A DNA stretch of 64,000 nucleotides from Nocardioides albertanoniae (GCF_006716315.1 NZ_VFOV01000001.1:1814501-1878500), one strand, 5' to 3'. Numbered from the stretch's first letter, positions 35,137 to 44,931 are shown. The notes: generated by a model not told the origin, from the letters alone. Program-made: numbers and translations.

Positions 35137-36492
35137 ATGACAGAGACGAGCACGACCTACGCCGTACGCAACCCCGCGACCGGAGAGCTCGTCGAGACGT
35201 TCCCCACCGCCACCGACGCAGAGATCGCCGCCGGGGTCGACGCAGCCGCTGCCGCGTACGCCTCGTGGGGGAGCACGACCTCGGCCGCCACGCGGGCCGG
35301 TCTCGTCCGCCGTGCCGCCGATCTGCACCTGGAGCGCCGAGCCGAGCTGGCCGCGGCGATGGTCGAGGAGATGGGCAAGCCGCTCGCGGACGCCGAGGCG
35401 GAGGTCGATTTCTCCGCCGCCATCTACGAGTTCTACGCCGCCAACGCCGAACGATTTCTCGCGGAGGAGGAGATCGCCCTCGGTGAGGGCGAAGGGACCG
35501 CGGTGATCCAGCGGAGGCCGGTCGGCGTGCTGCTGGGGATCATGCCGTGGAACTTCCCTGCCTACCAGATCGCCCGCTTCGTCGGTCCGAACCTCGCGAT
35601 CGGGAACACCATCGTCCTCAAGCACGCCCCTCAGTGCCCGCGCTCAGCGGCGCTCCTGGAGCAGATCTTCCGCGACGCCGGCTTCCCCGAAGGTGCCTAC
35701 GTCAACGTCTATGCCACCAACGAGCAGGTTGCCGACATCATTGCGGACCCCCGGGTTCAGGGCGTCTCGCTGACCGGCTCGGAGCGTGCCGGTGCGGCGG
35801 TCGCCGAGATCGCGGGCCGCAACCTGAAGAAGGTTGTGCTCGAGCTCGGCGGGTCCGACCCGTTCGTCGTGCTGTCCAGCGGCGACCTCGATGCCACCGT
35901 GGACGCAGCCGTCTTCGCACGCATGGACAACGCCGGTCAGGTCTGCAACGGCGGTAAGCGGTTCATCGTCGTCGATGACCTCTACGACGACTTCGTCCAA
36001 CGGTTCACCGACAAGCTCCTGGCCGCCTCGGCGGGATCGCCCCTCTCCTCGAGCCGGGCGGCCGACGTGCTCACCGACCAGGTCGAGCAGGCGGTTGCGG
36101 GCGGGGCGACCCTGGTCAGCGCGGGAGAGCGCGATGGCGCCTTCTACCCGAGCGGAGTGCTGTCAGGCATCACGACCGACAACCCCGCGTACGGTCAAGA
36201 GCTGTTCGGGCCGGTCGCGATGGTGTTCCGTGCCAGCGACGAGGACGACGCCGTCAGGATCGCGAACGACACCCCGTACGGCCTCGGCTCCTATGTCTTC
36301 TCTGCTGACCCGGCCCAGGCCCAGCGGGTCGCGGACCGGATCGAGGCCGGCATGGTCTTCGTCAACGGGGTAGGTCTGGACGCGGCCGAACTGCCCTTCG
36401 GAGGGATCAAGCGATCAGGTTTCGGGCGCGAGCTCGGCCGCTTCGGAATGGAGGAGTTCGTCAACAAGAAGATGATCCGCACGGTGACCTGA
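35137..36492 (+). CDS. NAD(P)-dependent aldehyde (succinate-semialdehyde-type) dehydrogenase
   Basis: The 451-residue protein has [15 protein letters not shown] (cofactor), [24 protein letters not shown] (catalytic Glu) and GQVCNGGKR (catalytic Cys), the short form of ALDH typical of Gab[34 protein letters not shown] closes the fold. In this operon it probably oxidises the aldehyde formed from the imported amine, for example succinate semialdehyde from GABA. The transaminase is not in the window. Confidence 0.9.
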   Translation: MTETSTTYAVRNPATGELVETFPTATDAEIAAGVDAAAAAYASWGSTTSAATRAGLVRRAADLHLERRAELAAAMVEEMGKPLADAEAEVDFSAAIYEFYAANAERFLAEEEIALGEGEGTAVIQRRPVGVLLGIMPWNFPAYQIARFVGPNLAIGNTIVLKHAPQCPRSAALLEQIFRDAGFPEGAYVNVYATNEQVADIIADPRVQGVSLTGSERAGAAVAEIAGRNLKKVVLELGGSDPFVVLSSGDLDATVDAAVFARMDNAGQVCNGGKRFIVVDDLYDDFVQRFTDKLLAASAGSPLSSSRAADVLTDQVEQAVAGGATLVSAGERDGAFYPSGVLSGITTDNPAYGQELFGPVAMVFRASDEDDAVRIANDTPYGLGSYVFSADPAQAQRVADRIEAGMVFVNGVGLDAAELPFGGIKRSGFGRELGRFGMEEFVNKKMIRTVT

Positions 36493-36634
36493 CGGAGGTC
36501 GGGAACAGCCACGCGGTCCGCCTGAGCTAGGGGAAGACCCGGAGCCGACCCTTGCCGATCAACCCCAGGTCGTACGCCGGGATCAGCCCCCAGCCCGATG
36601 TGTGATGAGGCCTTGCGACGAGAGGCTTCGGAGC

Positions 36635-37345
36635 ATGACACAGACCTCTGTTCCCACGATGACGGCCGCCGCCAGAGCGGTGGGCCTGACCAAGACCTAC
36701 GGCAAGGGTGCCACCGAGGTGCACGCGCTGCGCGGCGTCGATCTGGAGATCCGACGCGGTGCGTTCACCGCGATCATGGGCCCGAGCGGTTCGGGCAAGT
36801 CGACGCTGATGCACTGCCTGGCCGGGCTCGACCGCCCCACCGGTGGCACGGTGATGGTCGCCGGGCAGCCGCTCGAGAATCTCGATGATGACCAGCTGAC
36901 CGTCTTCCGGCGCGAGAACGTCGGGTTCGTCTTCCAGGCGTTCAACCTGCTCCCGATGCTCACCGCGGGGCAGAACATCCAGCTGCCGCTGGAGCTGGCC
37001 GGCAAGCGGGTCACCGACGAGACCCGTGCGCGGGCGCAGATGATCGCCGACACCCTCGGCATCGGGAAGCGGCTGGGCCACAAGCCGTCCGAGCTCTCCG
37101 GTGGCCAGCAGCAGCGGGTCGCGATCGCCCGCGCGCTGGTGACGCAGCCCGCGATCCTCTTCGCCGACGAGCCGACCGGCAACCTCGACTCCGAGACCTC
37201 GGCCGAGGTGCTCGACCACCTGCGTCGCAGTGTCCGTGAGCTCGGCCAGACGGTGGTCATGGTGACCCACGAGGCCTCTGCTGCTGCCTACGCCGACGAG
37301 GTCGTCACCGTGGTCGACGGGACCATCCAGGGAGTGACGCACTGA
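36635..37345 (+). CDS. MacB/LolD-type ABC transporter ATPase
   Basis: The 236-residue protein has [23 protein letters not shown] (Walker A; key GSGKST), [13 protein letters not shown] (Q-loop), [30 protein letters not shown] and [14 protein letters not shown], all typical of the FtsE/MacB/LolD mechanotransmission branch. ATG 36635 is chosen; another ATG 24 bases on is also possible. Its TGA shares bases with the ATG of the permease gene. Confidence 0.92.
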   Translation: MTQTSVPTMTAAARAVGLTKTYGKGATEVHALRGVDLEIRRGAFTAIMGPSGSGKSTLMHCLAGLDRPTGGTVMVAGQPLENLDDDQLTVFRRENVGFVFQAFNLLPMLTAGQNIQLPLELAGKRVTDETRARAQMIADTLGIGKRLGHKPSELSGGQQQRVAIARALVTQPAILFADEPTGNLDSETSAEVLDHLRRSVRELGQTVVMVTHEASAAAYADEVVTVVDGTIQGVTH

Positions 37346-39726
37346 TGCGGACGGTGCTGTTCGCATCGTTGCGGACCTACGCCCGTCGCTACGCGGCGGC
37401 GGTGGTCGCGGTGGTGGCCGCGGTCGCCCTGATCGTGGTGACCAACGCGCTCACCACAGCCACCAAGTCCGGCCTCCAGGCCGGCCTCGACGACCCGTTC
37501 GAGAACGCTGCCGGCGGCATCCAGCGCCCCAGCGACGAGACCGTCGAGAGCTATGTCGAGCAGGGTGGCTGGCCGATGGCCACGTCCTTCCAGCCGGTGC
37601 GCACCGAGACGAAGCAGGTCGGCGACCAGGTCTCGGTCGGCACGGTCTCCACCGAGAAGCGCTGGCAGTGGCAGAGCCTGGAGTCCGGCCGCTTCCCGAC
37701 CGGCCCCGGCGAGGCTGTGGCCGATGCGGCCGCCGCCGAGGCCCAGAAGGTCTCCGTGGGCGACACGATCCGTGTCGGGTCGGGCACGAAGGCGCTCGAG
37801 CTCACCGTGGTCGGCCTCGTCGACGCACCGTCGATGTGGTCCTCCAACCTCTACGTCACCTGGCCCCAGATGCAGGAGTGGAACGGCGCGTACGTCCCCA
37901 TGCTGCTCACCGCGTCGACCGGCTCGGCCGACGACGGGTGGAAGGCCTCGGGCGCGCTGGTCGACGAGCTCCAGAAGCAGCTCAACAACGAGATCGACGT
38001 GATCGCCTACATGGTGCTGATCTTCGCCGCGATCGCGCTGTTCGTCTCGGTGCTGGTCATCACCAACACCTTCACGATCCTCTTCGCCCAGCGGATGCGT
38101 GACTTCGCGCTGCTGCGGGCGATGGGCGCCACCAAGCGACAGGTGCTCCGCTCCGTACGCCGCGAGGCGCTCGCCCTCGGTGTGATGGCCTCGCTCGCGG
38201 GGCTGGTCGTCGGCACGCTCCTGGGCTGGGGGATCGTCGCGGTCGTCAGCCGGTTCGCCGAGAACGCGCCGCTGGGCGAGGTCTCCTACGAGTGGCCGTG
38301 GCTGGTCGGTGCGGCCGCGATCGGCATCCTGACGACGCTGGTCGCCTCCTGGCTGCCCACCCGCCGGCTGATGCGGCTGAGCCCGCTGGCGGCGCTGCGA
38401 CCCCAGGAGGGTTTCGAGGCGCGCGGAGCCGGCAGGATCAGGCTCGGTCTGGGCGTAGCGGTGCTGCTGGTCGGCGTCGCGATGATCCTCCTCGCGATGG
38501 TGCTGGCCGAGGGCTTCGCCGGCCTGCTGGCCGTGATGGCCGGTGGCTCGATCGCGTTCGTCGGAGTGATGCTGCTCGGCCCCGCGCTGGTGCCGGGGCT
38601 GGTCCGCCTGGTCGGTCACGGCCTCGCCAGGCTCGTCGGCACCCCCGCCAAGCTCGCCTCGGCCAACGCCGGGCGCAACCCGAAGCGCACCGCGGCCACC
38701 GCAGCCTCACTGCTGGTCGGGGTCACCCTGACCACCGGCGTGCTCACCGGGATGAACACCATCCGCGGCGCCGTCTCCGACGACATGGAGCGTCAGCACC
38801 CGATCGACGCCGTGCTGCAGTCCGGGGCCGAGCCGATCGCCGCCGACGCGCTGCGAGACGTCAAGAAGGTCGACGGAGTCGCCGACGCGGTCGCCGTTCC
38901 TGGCGCCATGCCGAGCATCGAGCCCGTCGGCAAGGGGGAGAGCGCGCCGATGCCGCTGCCGGTGGTGGCGCCGCCGGCCAGCGACGTACCTCTGCAGAAG
39001 GTGAGCGTCGAGCCCGGCACCATCGTCCTCGGCTACGAGGCCGCCGACGAGCTCGTCGACGGCGACAAGGTGCGACTCACCCTCGAGGGTCGTTCGACCA
39101 CGGTCAAGGTGGCTTTCGCGGATGTCGACGGGGCGGCTCGGATCTCCGCGGCGACACTCGCCGAGCTGACCCAGGACCCCAAGACGTACGCCATCTGGGT
39201 GCGTGCCACCGACAACGCCGATCCCGAGGAGCTGGGCGGCGCGCTGAGCGCGACCCTGCCTGACGCCGACCTCGCCAACGGCAAGGCCGACCGGGCATGG
39301 GTGGAGCTCCAGCTCGACGTGATGACCTGGTCGGTCGTGGGCCTGCTGGCGATCTCGGTGCTGATCGCGCTGGCCGGCATCGCCAACACCCTCGGCCTCT
39401 CGGTGCTCGAGCGTGGCCGTGAGCACGCGCTGCTGCGTGCGCTGGGGCTGACCCGCCGCCAGCTGCGGCGCACCCTGGCGGCCGAGGCGGTGCTGCTCTC
39501 CGCGGTCGCTGCCGTGGTCGGCACCGTGCTGGGCGTGTTCATCGCGTGGGGAGGCAGCGAGGTGCTGCTCAGCGAGGTCCTCAGCACGGGTGCTCAGTTC
39601 GACCCGCCGGTGCTGCAACTGATCGGTGTGGTCGTGGTGGCCGGCCTCGCGGGGCTCGTCTCCTGCGTCGTGCCCTCCAGGCGAGCCACCAAGGTCAGCC
39701 CAGCCGAGGGGCTCGCGCTGGACTGA
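37345..39726 (+). CDS. FtsX-like ABC permease (two FtsX domains)
   Basis: A 793-residue membrane protein with an N-terminal helix and outside domain, then a triple-helix FtsX block (VLVITNTFTILFAQRMRDFALLRAMGATKRQV), a central repeat, a second outside domain and a second FtsX block (ALAGIANTLGLSVLERGREHALLRALGLTRRQL) ending PAEGLALD. Such proteins extrude lipids, peptides or antibiotics, or transmit force to envelope proteins. No regulator or substrate gene is adjacent. Confidence 0.92.
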   Translation: MRTVLFASLRTYARRYAAAVVAVVAAVALIVVTNALTTATKSGLQAGLDDPFENAAGGIQRPSDETVESYVEQGGWPMATSFQPVRTETKQVGDQVSVGTVSTEKRWQWQSLESGRFPTGPGEAVADAAAAEAQKVSVGDTIRVGSGTKALELTVVGLVDAPSMWSSNLYVTWPQMQEWNGAYVPMLLTASTGSADDGWKASGALVDELQKQLNNEIDVIAYMVLIFAAIALFVSVLVITNTFTILFAQRMRDFALLRAMGATKRQVLRSVRREALALGVMASLAGLVVGTLLGWGIVAVVSRFAENAPLGEVSYEWPWLVGAAAIGILTTLVASWLPTRRLMRLSPLAALRPQEGFEARGAGRIRLGLGVAVLLVGVAMILLAMVLAEGFAGLLAVMAGGSIAFVGVMLLGPALVPGLVRLVGHGLARLVGTPAKLASANAGRNPKRTAATAASLLVGVTLTTGVLTGMNTIRGAVSDDMERQHPIDAVLQSGAEPIAADALRDVKKVDGVADAVAVPGAMPSIEPVGKGESAPMPLPVVAPPASDVPLQKVSVEPGTIVLGYEAADELVDGDKVRLTLEGRSTTVKVAFADVDGAARISAATLAELTQDPKTYAIWVRATDNADPEELGGALSATLPDADLANGKADRAWVELQLDVMTWSVVGLLAISVLIALAGIANTLGLSVLERGREHALLRALGLTRRQLRRTLAAEAVLLSAVAAVVGTVLGVFIAWGGSEVLLSEVLSTGAQFDPPVLQLIGVVVVAGLAGLVSCVVPSRRATKVSPAEGLALD

Positions 39727-39738
39727 CACGGAATGGAC

Positions 39739-39935
39739 GATGTGTTGGTCTCGACACGGACTCGCTCGTTCCTCACGAGTCCGGCTCGACCGACGGGTGT
39801 GCCCGTCGGTCGAGCCGCCGGAGCCGCTAGGCGACCGAGCGAGGCCGACCGGCGAGCGTGCTCGTCCGGTTGTGCCGAGCGAGGGAGCCCCTGAGCGAAG
39901 CGAGGGTGGCGGAGGCGTGTCGAGACCAACACATC
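39739..39935. repeat. 197-bp element with 20-bp perfect terminal inverted repeats
   Basis: GATGTGTTGGTCTCGACACG (39739-39758) recurs in exact inverted form at 39916-39935. Inside are nested stems, notably GGCTCGACCGACGGG/CCCGTCGGTCGAGCC (39783-39816), and GCTCG/CGAGC-rich segments (GAGCGAAGCGAGGG). It fills the space between the converging permease and terC genes and has no coding potential. I recall similar GGTTTCGAGACG-type elements as common in this family of organisms. Confidence 0.88.
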
Positions 39936-39938
39936 CGG

Positions 39939-40868
39939 CTATGCGTCCGAGCTCTCCAGGACCTCGTTCTCGCTCTCCCTGCGCGCGGAGGCGATCAGGC
40001 TGGTGGTGACGGTGACGGCGAGGATGGCGACGATGACCACCAGCGAGAGCCAGGTCGGCACGACCGGCACGCCGTCCCAGTGGCCGTGGGCCCAGTGCAG
40101 GCCGAGCTTGACGCCGATGAAGGCGAGGATCCCGGCCAGGCCGTAGGAGAGATGGGCCAGCTTGGCCAGGGCGCTCTCCAGCACGAAGTAGAGCGCCCGC
40201 AGCCCGAGCAGGGCGAAGGCGTTGGTGGCGAAGACGAGGTAGGGGTCACCGGTGATGCCGTAGACGGCCGGCACCGAGTCGACGGCGAAGACGATGTCGG
40301 CGGCGAAGATGGCCAGCACCACGATCGCCATCGGCTTCAGGCCGATCTTGCGGCCCAGGCGTACGGCCAGCATCTCGTCGGGGTCCACCGACTGCTCGTG
40401 CCCCTGGACGGCCTCGATGAAGAGCTTCACGGCGGTGGCGACGAGGATCACGCCGAAGAGGAGGAAGACGAAGTCCCACCTCGACAGTGCGGCGGCGCCG
40501 AGCGCGATGAAGATGCCGCGCAGCACCAGCGCACCGACGATGCCGAAGAGCAGCACCTTCTGCTGGAGCTGCCGTGGCACCGCGAACGCGGCGAGCAGCA
40601 GCATGAAGACGAACAGGTTGTCGACGCTGAGCGACTTCTCGACGATGTAGCCGGTGTAGTACTCGAAGCCGGTCTGGCTGCCGTGGGTGGTCCAGACCCA
40701 GACGCCGAAGGCGAGGGGCAGGGCGATGTAGAAGGCCGACCAGCCCAGGGCCTCCTTCATGGAGACCTCGTGAGGGCGCCGGGTCAGGACGAAGTCGAGG
40801 GCGATCAGTGCCGTGACGGCAGCGATGGTGACCGCCCACAGGGTGGGCGTGGCGATGGTGTCGAGCAT
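39939..40868 (-). CDS. TerC-family integral membrane protein (probable manganese exporter)
   Basis: The 309-residue protein has eight or nine helices and the TerC marks SLSVDNLFVFMLLL and FAADIVFAVDSVPAVYGIT, with buried aspartates that bind metal. Bacterial TerC/Alx/MeeF proteins export Mn2+ or supply it to secreted proteins. A His-containing cytoplasmic loop (GHEQSVDPDEM) separates the halves. A probable yybP-ykoY riboswitch stands in its leader, which supports Mn2+ control. Confidence 0.92.
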   Translation of the reverse strand: MLDTIATPTLWAVTIAAVTALIALDFVLTRRPHEVSMKEALGWSAFYIALPLAFGVWVWTTHGSQTGFEYYTGYIVEKSLSVDNLFVFMLLLAAFAVPRQLQQKVLLFGIVGALVLRGIFIALGAAALSRWDFVFLLFGVILVATAVKLFIEAVQGHEQSVDPDEMLAVRLGRKIGLKPMAIVVLAIFAADIVFAVDSVPAVYGITGDPYLVFATNAFALLGLRALYFVLESALAKLAHLSYGLAGILAFIGVKLGLHWAHGHWDGVPVVPTWLSLVVIVAILAVTVTTSLIASARRESENEVLESSDA

Positions 40869-40889
40869 GCAGGATCCTCAGGCGTGTCG

Positions 40890-41000
40890 AACGTCTGAGG
40901 TCTCCCTCACCTCTGGCTGAACCCGAGGCGTCCTCCGGGTCGGTGGTGGCACCGACGTACTGACCGGAGAGAGCTTGATGAGGTACTCCCCTCGAGGAGA
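40890..41000 (-). ncRNA. probable yybP-ykoY manganese riboswitch in the terC leader
   Basis: Read on the minus strand, the leader contains CGAGGGGAGTACCTC (about 40995-40981), then GGTCAGTACGTCGGTGCC, a stem CACCACCGACC region, and GAGGGAGACCTCAG (about 40909-40896), before the terC start at 40868. GGGGAGTA early and GGGAGACC late are the hallmark conserved blocks of yybP-ykoY RNAs, which sense Mn2+ and are the usual leaders of TerC genes. Full secondary structure was not computed. Confidence 0.65.
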
Positions 41001-41077
41001 AGCGTATCGGTTCGATGGTCGAGATGCCGCATGGCGGTCCAGATGGCCGGGGCCCACCCGTATGGCACCCTTGCCCC

Positions 41078-41905
41078 GTGCGCGTCGGAATAGCTGCTGT
41101 GGTCGTGAGCCTCGGTCTGGCCATCACCTTGATCTCCTGCGGTGGCGAGCCGGAGGCCGACAAGCCCGCCGCGCCGGCGGAGGTGGCGACCGTGGTGACC
41201 GCGATCAAGGGTGCCGACGGCACCGCGGCCTCGGTCGGCGGCTACGCCATCAGTGACGTCAGCCTGCCCGCGAAGGCCGGCGAGCCCGGCACGATGAGCT
41301 TCCGGATCACCAAGGACGGCAAGGGCGTCACCGACTACATCGAGGAGCAGACCAAGGACCTCCACCTCTACGTCGTACGCGACGACCTGGAGGTCTTCCG
41401 GCACGTGCACCCGACGCAGGGCGACGACGGCGCCTGGTCCGGTGACCTGATGCTCCCGGCCGGTGGCACCTACCGGGTGGTCGCCGAGTTCGCGGCCAAG
41501 ACGCCCGACGGCAAGGGCGAGCAGGCGATGCTCGGCGCGACGGCGAAGGTTGCCGGAAAGACCGACGTGGAGGTGCCCGGCTCCGAGGACGGCACCTTGA
41601 TCGCCGCGCTCGAGAAGACCCCGAAGCCCGGGATCGACCAGGAGATCGGGGTGCTGCTGAGCGACCCGGCGGGCAAGCCGGTCAACCTCGGCACCTATCT
41701 CGGTGTCTACGCGCACGTGACCGCGTTCAGCCGCGAGACGGGTGAGGTGATCCACCTGCACCCGCTCGGCGGTCCGGAGAACGGGAAGAACGGCACCCGC
41801 CTCGGCATCCATGTGAAGCCGCCGAAGGCGGGTGACTACGTGTTCTTCGTGCAGGCGCGCGTCGACGGGATGGTCCACACGCTCCGGTTGCCCGTCACCG
41901 TCTGA
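41078..41905 (+). CDS. secreted lipoprotein of the copper cluster
   Basis: The 275-residue product has a lipobox (LISC, Cys near 20) and two related beta-type domains with His-rich spots: EVFRHVHPTQGDDG near 107 and GEVIHLHPLGGPENGK near 225, and VDGMVHTLRLP at the end. FRHVHP and HLHPLGG repeats suggest metal or heme-type coordination and tandem domains. Homologues lie beside CopC/CopD genes in actinobacteria, as here, so copper handling at the cell surface is likely but not shown. GTG 41078 is chosen because the lipoprotein signal begins there. Confidence 0.72.
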   Translation: MRVGIAAVVVSLGLAITLISCGGEPEADKPAAPAEVATVVTAIKGADGTAASVGGYAISDVSLPAKAGEPGTMSFRITKDGKGVTDYIEEQTKDLHLYVVRDDLEVFRHVHPTQGDDGAWSGDLMLPAGGTYRVVAEFAAKTPDGKGEQAMLGATAKVAGKTDVEVPGSEDGTLIAALEKTPKPGIDQEIGVLLSDPAGKPVNLGTYLGVYAHVTAFSRETGEVIHLHPLGGPENGKNGTRLGIHVKPPKAGDYVFFVQARVDGMVHTLRLPVTV

Positions 41906-41928
41906 GGCGCTGACCGCTCGGGCTCCCG

Positions 41929-43632
41929 CTACCGGACCGAGAACTTCACCAGCCCCAGCGGGCTCTCGAACTCGTCGAGCCGCAGCCCGATCGTCGCCTC
42001 CCATGTGCCCGGCTTCGGCAGCACGACCTTCGCCTCCCAGGTGCCGGCATCGACCGAGGTGAGGGGCTGGTCGCCGAGGTCGACGTCGCCCGACCTCAGC
42101 TTGGCGGTCGGGATGGCGCTGGCCTCGACGGGTTCGCCGGCGGCGTCCTGGATCTGCAGGCGCAGCACGTTGGGCCCCGGTCCGCCGGGGGTCAGGGTGG
42201 CATAGACGCGATGGTCGTCGCCGAGCTCGGCAGCCCGGGTGGTGCTCTGCGCGACCGCGGTCGAGCCGGCACCGGTGGACCCCTCGCCCGCCTGGGGCGG
42301 CTTGTCGACCAGGAAGCCGGTCACCGCGAGCACCACGACCAGCACCCCGGCCTCCATCATGACGGCCCTGCGCAGCACGGAGCCGGCGGCGACGGTGTCG
42401 TCGTGACCGGCCGCGTCGCGCACCCGGGGGAGCACCAGCAGCCGGTTGCCGGCCGCCATCACCGCGACGGCCACGACCAGGGCGACCTTCGTCATCAGCA
42501 GGGTGCCGTAGGTGCTGTTGAGGAGGTTGTCCCACGAGCCGAGGATGCGCCAGCCCATCAGCACGCCCGAGGCCGCGAGGGCGGCCAGGGAGCCGGCAGC
42601 CAGGGTGGAGAACCGGGTGACGATCTCGGCCGAGACCGCGCCGCGCCTGGTGATCAGCGGGAGCGTCAGGGCGAGGCCCACCAGGCCGCCCAGCCACAGC
42701 GCGCCGGCGATCAGGTGGACGATGTCGGTGGAGGTGACCAGCCAGGTCGGCACGACGGCACGGGAGTGGCCGACCAAGGCCGGTGAGCAGATCGCGACCA
42801 GCACGGCGACCGCGGCCGGTCGTGGCCGGTCACGCAGCGCGAGCGCGGCCGCGATGCCGAGCACCCCCACGAGCGCGCTGAGCCACTCCTTGCCGACGGT
42901 GGCCGGCGACCAGGCGTCGAAGGTGAAGATCGCCCCCGGGCCGCTCTCGCTCTGCAGCGCGCCGCTGGCCGGCGCGAGGAGCACCAGCGCAGCCACCGCG
43001 ACCATGCCGGCGACGATCTGCACGCGTTGCACCCGCGCCGTGGCGCGGTCGGGCACCCGGTGGTCACCGATCATCAGCGCGCGGAACCAGATCAGTCCGG
43101 CGACCAGCAGCAGCGCGGCGTACTGGACGAACTGGAGCACCCCGTGGAGCACCGCGGTCGCGGTCGAGGGAGCGGTCGACGGGGGCGGCGCGACGCTGAG
43201 GCTCGGCGCGCCTACGGCGAAGGTCAGCGACCCCGAGATGGGGTGGCCGTCGTTGGAGACGACCCGCCAGGCGACGACGTAGCTGCCGTCTCCGAGGCTG
43301 CTCGCCTCCGGGAGGGCGACCTTCATCTCGGTGCCGCCGGCGCTCGCCTCGGAAGCCACCTCCTCGCCCTTGGCGTCGTAGACGGTGACGCCCTTGGGCG
43401 GCAGCGTGACGCCCTCGTCGAAGGTGAAGACGACCTCGTCGGGCGCGGCCTCGAGCACCGCGCCCTCCTCGGGGTTCGTGCCGATCAGGCTCGCGTGCGC
43501 CTGGGCGGGGGAGATGCTGAGCAGGACGGCGTACGCCGCGGCAGCGAGCACCACCAGCAGCCGCCCCAGGGCGCGCCGGCCCGGCACCCGAACGAGGGGA
43601 GGTCCGAGCCGGCGCGTCAGGGAAGCAGTCAC
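41929..43632 (-). CDS. CopC-CopD fusion copper protein (YcnJ-like) with C-terminal YtkA/FixH-like domain
   Basis: The 567-residue protein has a signal peptide (SISPAQA|HASL), so the mature chain starts with His, the Cu2+ brace residue of CopC; FDEGVTLPPKGVTV and RVVSNDGHPISGSLTF (second His) follow. A CopD domain of about eight helices (GLIWFRALMIG to FLVDKPPQ) follows, and a final soluble domain (DDHRVYATLTPGGPG, EATIGLRLDEFE) resembles YtkA/FixH. It binds periplasmic-side copper and probably imports it. GTG 43632 overlaps the YcnI stop. Confidence 0.9.
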   Translation of the reverse strand: MTASLTRRLGPPLVRVPGRRALGRLLVVLAAAAYAVLLSISPAQAHASLIGTNPEEGAVLEAAPDEVVFTFDEGVTLPPKGVTVYDAKGEEVASEASAGGTEMKVALPEASSLGDGSYVVAWRVVSNDGHPISGSLTFAVGAPSLSVAPPPSTAPSTATAVLHGVLQFVQYAALLLVAGLIWFRALMIGDHRVPDRATARVQRVQIVAGMVAVAALVLLAPASGALQSESGPGAIFTFDAWSPATVGKEWLSALVGVLGIAAALALRDRPRPAAVAVLVAICSPALVGHSRAVVPTWLVTSTDIVHLIAGALWLGGLVGLALTLPLITRRGAVSAEIVTRFSTLAAGSLAALAASGVLMGWRILGSWDNLLNSTYGTLLMTKVALVVAVAVMAAGNRLLVLPRVRDAAGHDDTVAAGSVLRRAVMMEAGVLVVVLAVTGFLVDKPPQAGEGSTGAGSTAVAQSTTRAAELGDDHRVYATLTPGGPGPNVLRLQIQDAAGEPVEASAIPTAKLRSGDVDLGDQPLTSVDAGTWEAKVVLPKPGTWEATIGLRLDEFESPLGLVKFSVR

Positions 43633-44336
43633 GCCTTACGACGCCCCAGCGCGAGGGCGGTCGAGCCCGCGATCAGCCCGAGGATCCCGGCGCCGGCTCC
43701 GACACCGCCCCACAGGTTGCCGTCACTCTTCTTCTCCGCGGCCGGCGCGGACTCCGCATCGTCGTGGGAGGCTGCCGAGGCACCGTGGGCGTCCTCGGCG
43801 ACGGCCTCGGTGATCTCGAAGGCGGGTGCAGGGCTCTCGGGCTCCTCCGTGGAGCCCTCGGGGGCCTCCTCGACCCAGGCGGTCTCGCCCTTCTCGCAGG
43901 TCTGGACGACCGGGAAGGCGAGAGTGGTGCCTTCCTCGTCGGGCAGCTGCAGGGAGACCTCGAAGGCGTCGCGCTGGCCGTCGGGCAGCGGCGTCTTCGC
44001 GGTGTAGACGACGGTGGCGTCGCGCTCGGTGAGCTTGTTGCCGTGGGCGTCCTCGATCGGCTTGTCGAGCTTCTCGGTGGTCACCTTGACGTCGTAGAAC
44101 GGCTGCCGCGTGGGCGTCACGTCGTTGATCCCCTCGGGGACCTTGATGGTGAACTGCTTGCTGGGTGAGCCTTCGCAGCCGTGGCCGGCGCTGAAGGTCA
44201 GCACGGTGTAGGCACCGGCCGCCGTCTCCGACGGGGTGACCGTGACGTGGGCGGAGGCCGGAGCGACGGCGAGCAGGGTGATCGCCGCGGCAGCGGCAGC
44301 GGGCGCGCCGAGGCGCGCGAGGGTGCGTCGAGACAT
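43629..44336 (-). CDS. YcnI-like copper-binding membrane protein (DUF1775)
   Basis: The 235-residue product has a signal peptide ending ASA|HVTVTP, exposing an N-terminal His used by YcnI to bind Cu(II) in a His-brace site, a DUF1775 domain (GAYTVLTFSAGHGCEGSPSKQF, FYDVKVTTEKLDKP, VVQTCEKG), an acidic linker and a C-terminal membrane helix ending LALGRRKA. The two Cys in HGCEG and QTCEKG may form a disulfide. It is thought to chaperone copper for the adjacent YcnJ-like importer; their reading frames overlap by four bases. Confidence 0.9.
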   Translation of the reverse strand: MSRRTLARLGAPAAAAAAITLLAVAPASAHVTVTPSETAAGAYTVLTFSAGHGCEGSPSKQFTIKVPEGINDVTPTRQPFYDVKVTTEKLDKPIEDAHGNKLTERDATVVYTAKTPLPDGQRDAFEVSLQLPDEEGTTLAFPVVQTCEKGETAWVEEAPEGSTEEPESPAPAFEITEAVAEDAHGASAASHDDAESAPAAEKKSDGNLWGGVGAGAGILGLIAGSTALALGRRKA

Positions 44337-44400
44337 GGGGTTGTGCTTTCTGTGAGGCCCCGATCGTGACGGGGCGCTTGCTGTGTGGGTCGGTCGGTGC

Positions 44401-44919
44401 TCAGGCGAGCGCCGGCGGCCCACGTCCAGCAGCGACGTACGTCCACAGAGCGGTGCGCGGCACGACCGGCTGCGCGTGCGGGAGGGCCCGGGCGGCGATG
44501 ACAGGTCGTGGCAGCGAGAACCGTTGGGCGACGACCCGCCAGGCGCGGCGGTGCAGCAGCCACACGACCACGGTGAGCACCGCGGCCGCCGCGTGCGCGA
44601 CCAGCATCGGTGAGCCGCTGCCTCCGGCATGCCCGTGGGCGGCCGGGGCCGCGTACGCCTCGAACGACTCGTGCATCGCGAGCTGCGCCGCTCCGGCGAG
44701 GAGGGCGCCCGGGATGACCCCGAGGCGCCGCTGCAGCACGACGACTCCGACGCTGAAGACCGCGAAACCTGTCGCGACCAGCCACAACGCATCCGGCAGC
44801 TGTCCGCCGCCGGCCAGGTGGGCCAGGCTCGACCCGGTGGTGATCTCGATCGCCGCGAGCAGCGCGAGCCACACGCTCCCGCGCGTCGGCCTCACCACCC
44901 TCAGCTCCACGCCGGACAT
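44401..44919 (-). CDS. four-helix membrane protein with His-rich loop, copper cluster
   Basis: The 172-residue protein has about four hydrophobic helices (LALLAAIEITTGSSLAHLAGG, LVATGFAVFSVGVVVLQ, LLAGAAQLAMHESFEA, HAAAAVLTVVVWLLH), conserved-looking His in membrane positions and an outside AAPAAHGHAGGSGSP loop. I do not recognise a named family. It is first in a minus-strand run with ycnI-like and copCD-like genes (64-base gap), so copper or heme-copper oxidase assembly is a fair guess. Confidence 0.6.
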   Translation of the reverse strand: MSGVELRVVRPTRGSVWLALLAAIEITTGSSLAHLAGGGQLPDALWLVATGFAVFSVGVVVLQRRLGVIPGALLAGAAQLAMHESFEAYAAPAAHGHAGGSGSPMLVAHAAAAVLTVVVWLLHRRAWRVVAQRFSLPRPVIAARALPHAQPVVPRTALWTYVAAGRGPPALA

Positions 44920-44931
44920 TCTGACAGAGAT

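Noticed and set aside
39739..39935. insertion sequence
   Set aside because: Terminal inverted repeats exist but there is no transposase or room for one, so it is listed as a non-coding repeat.
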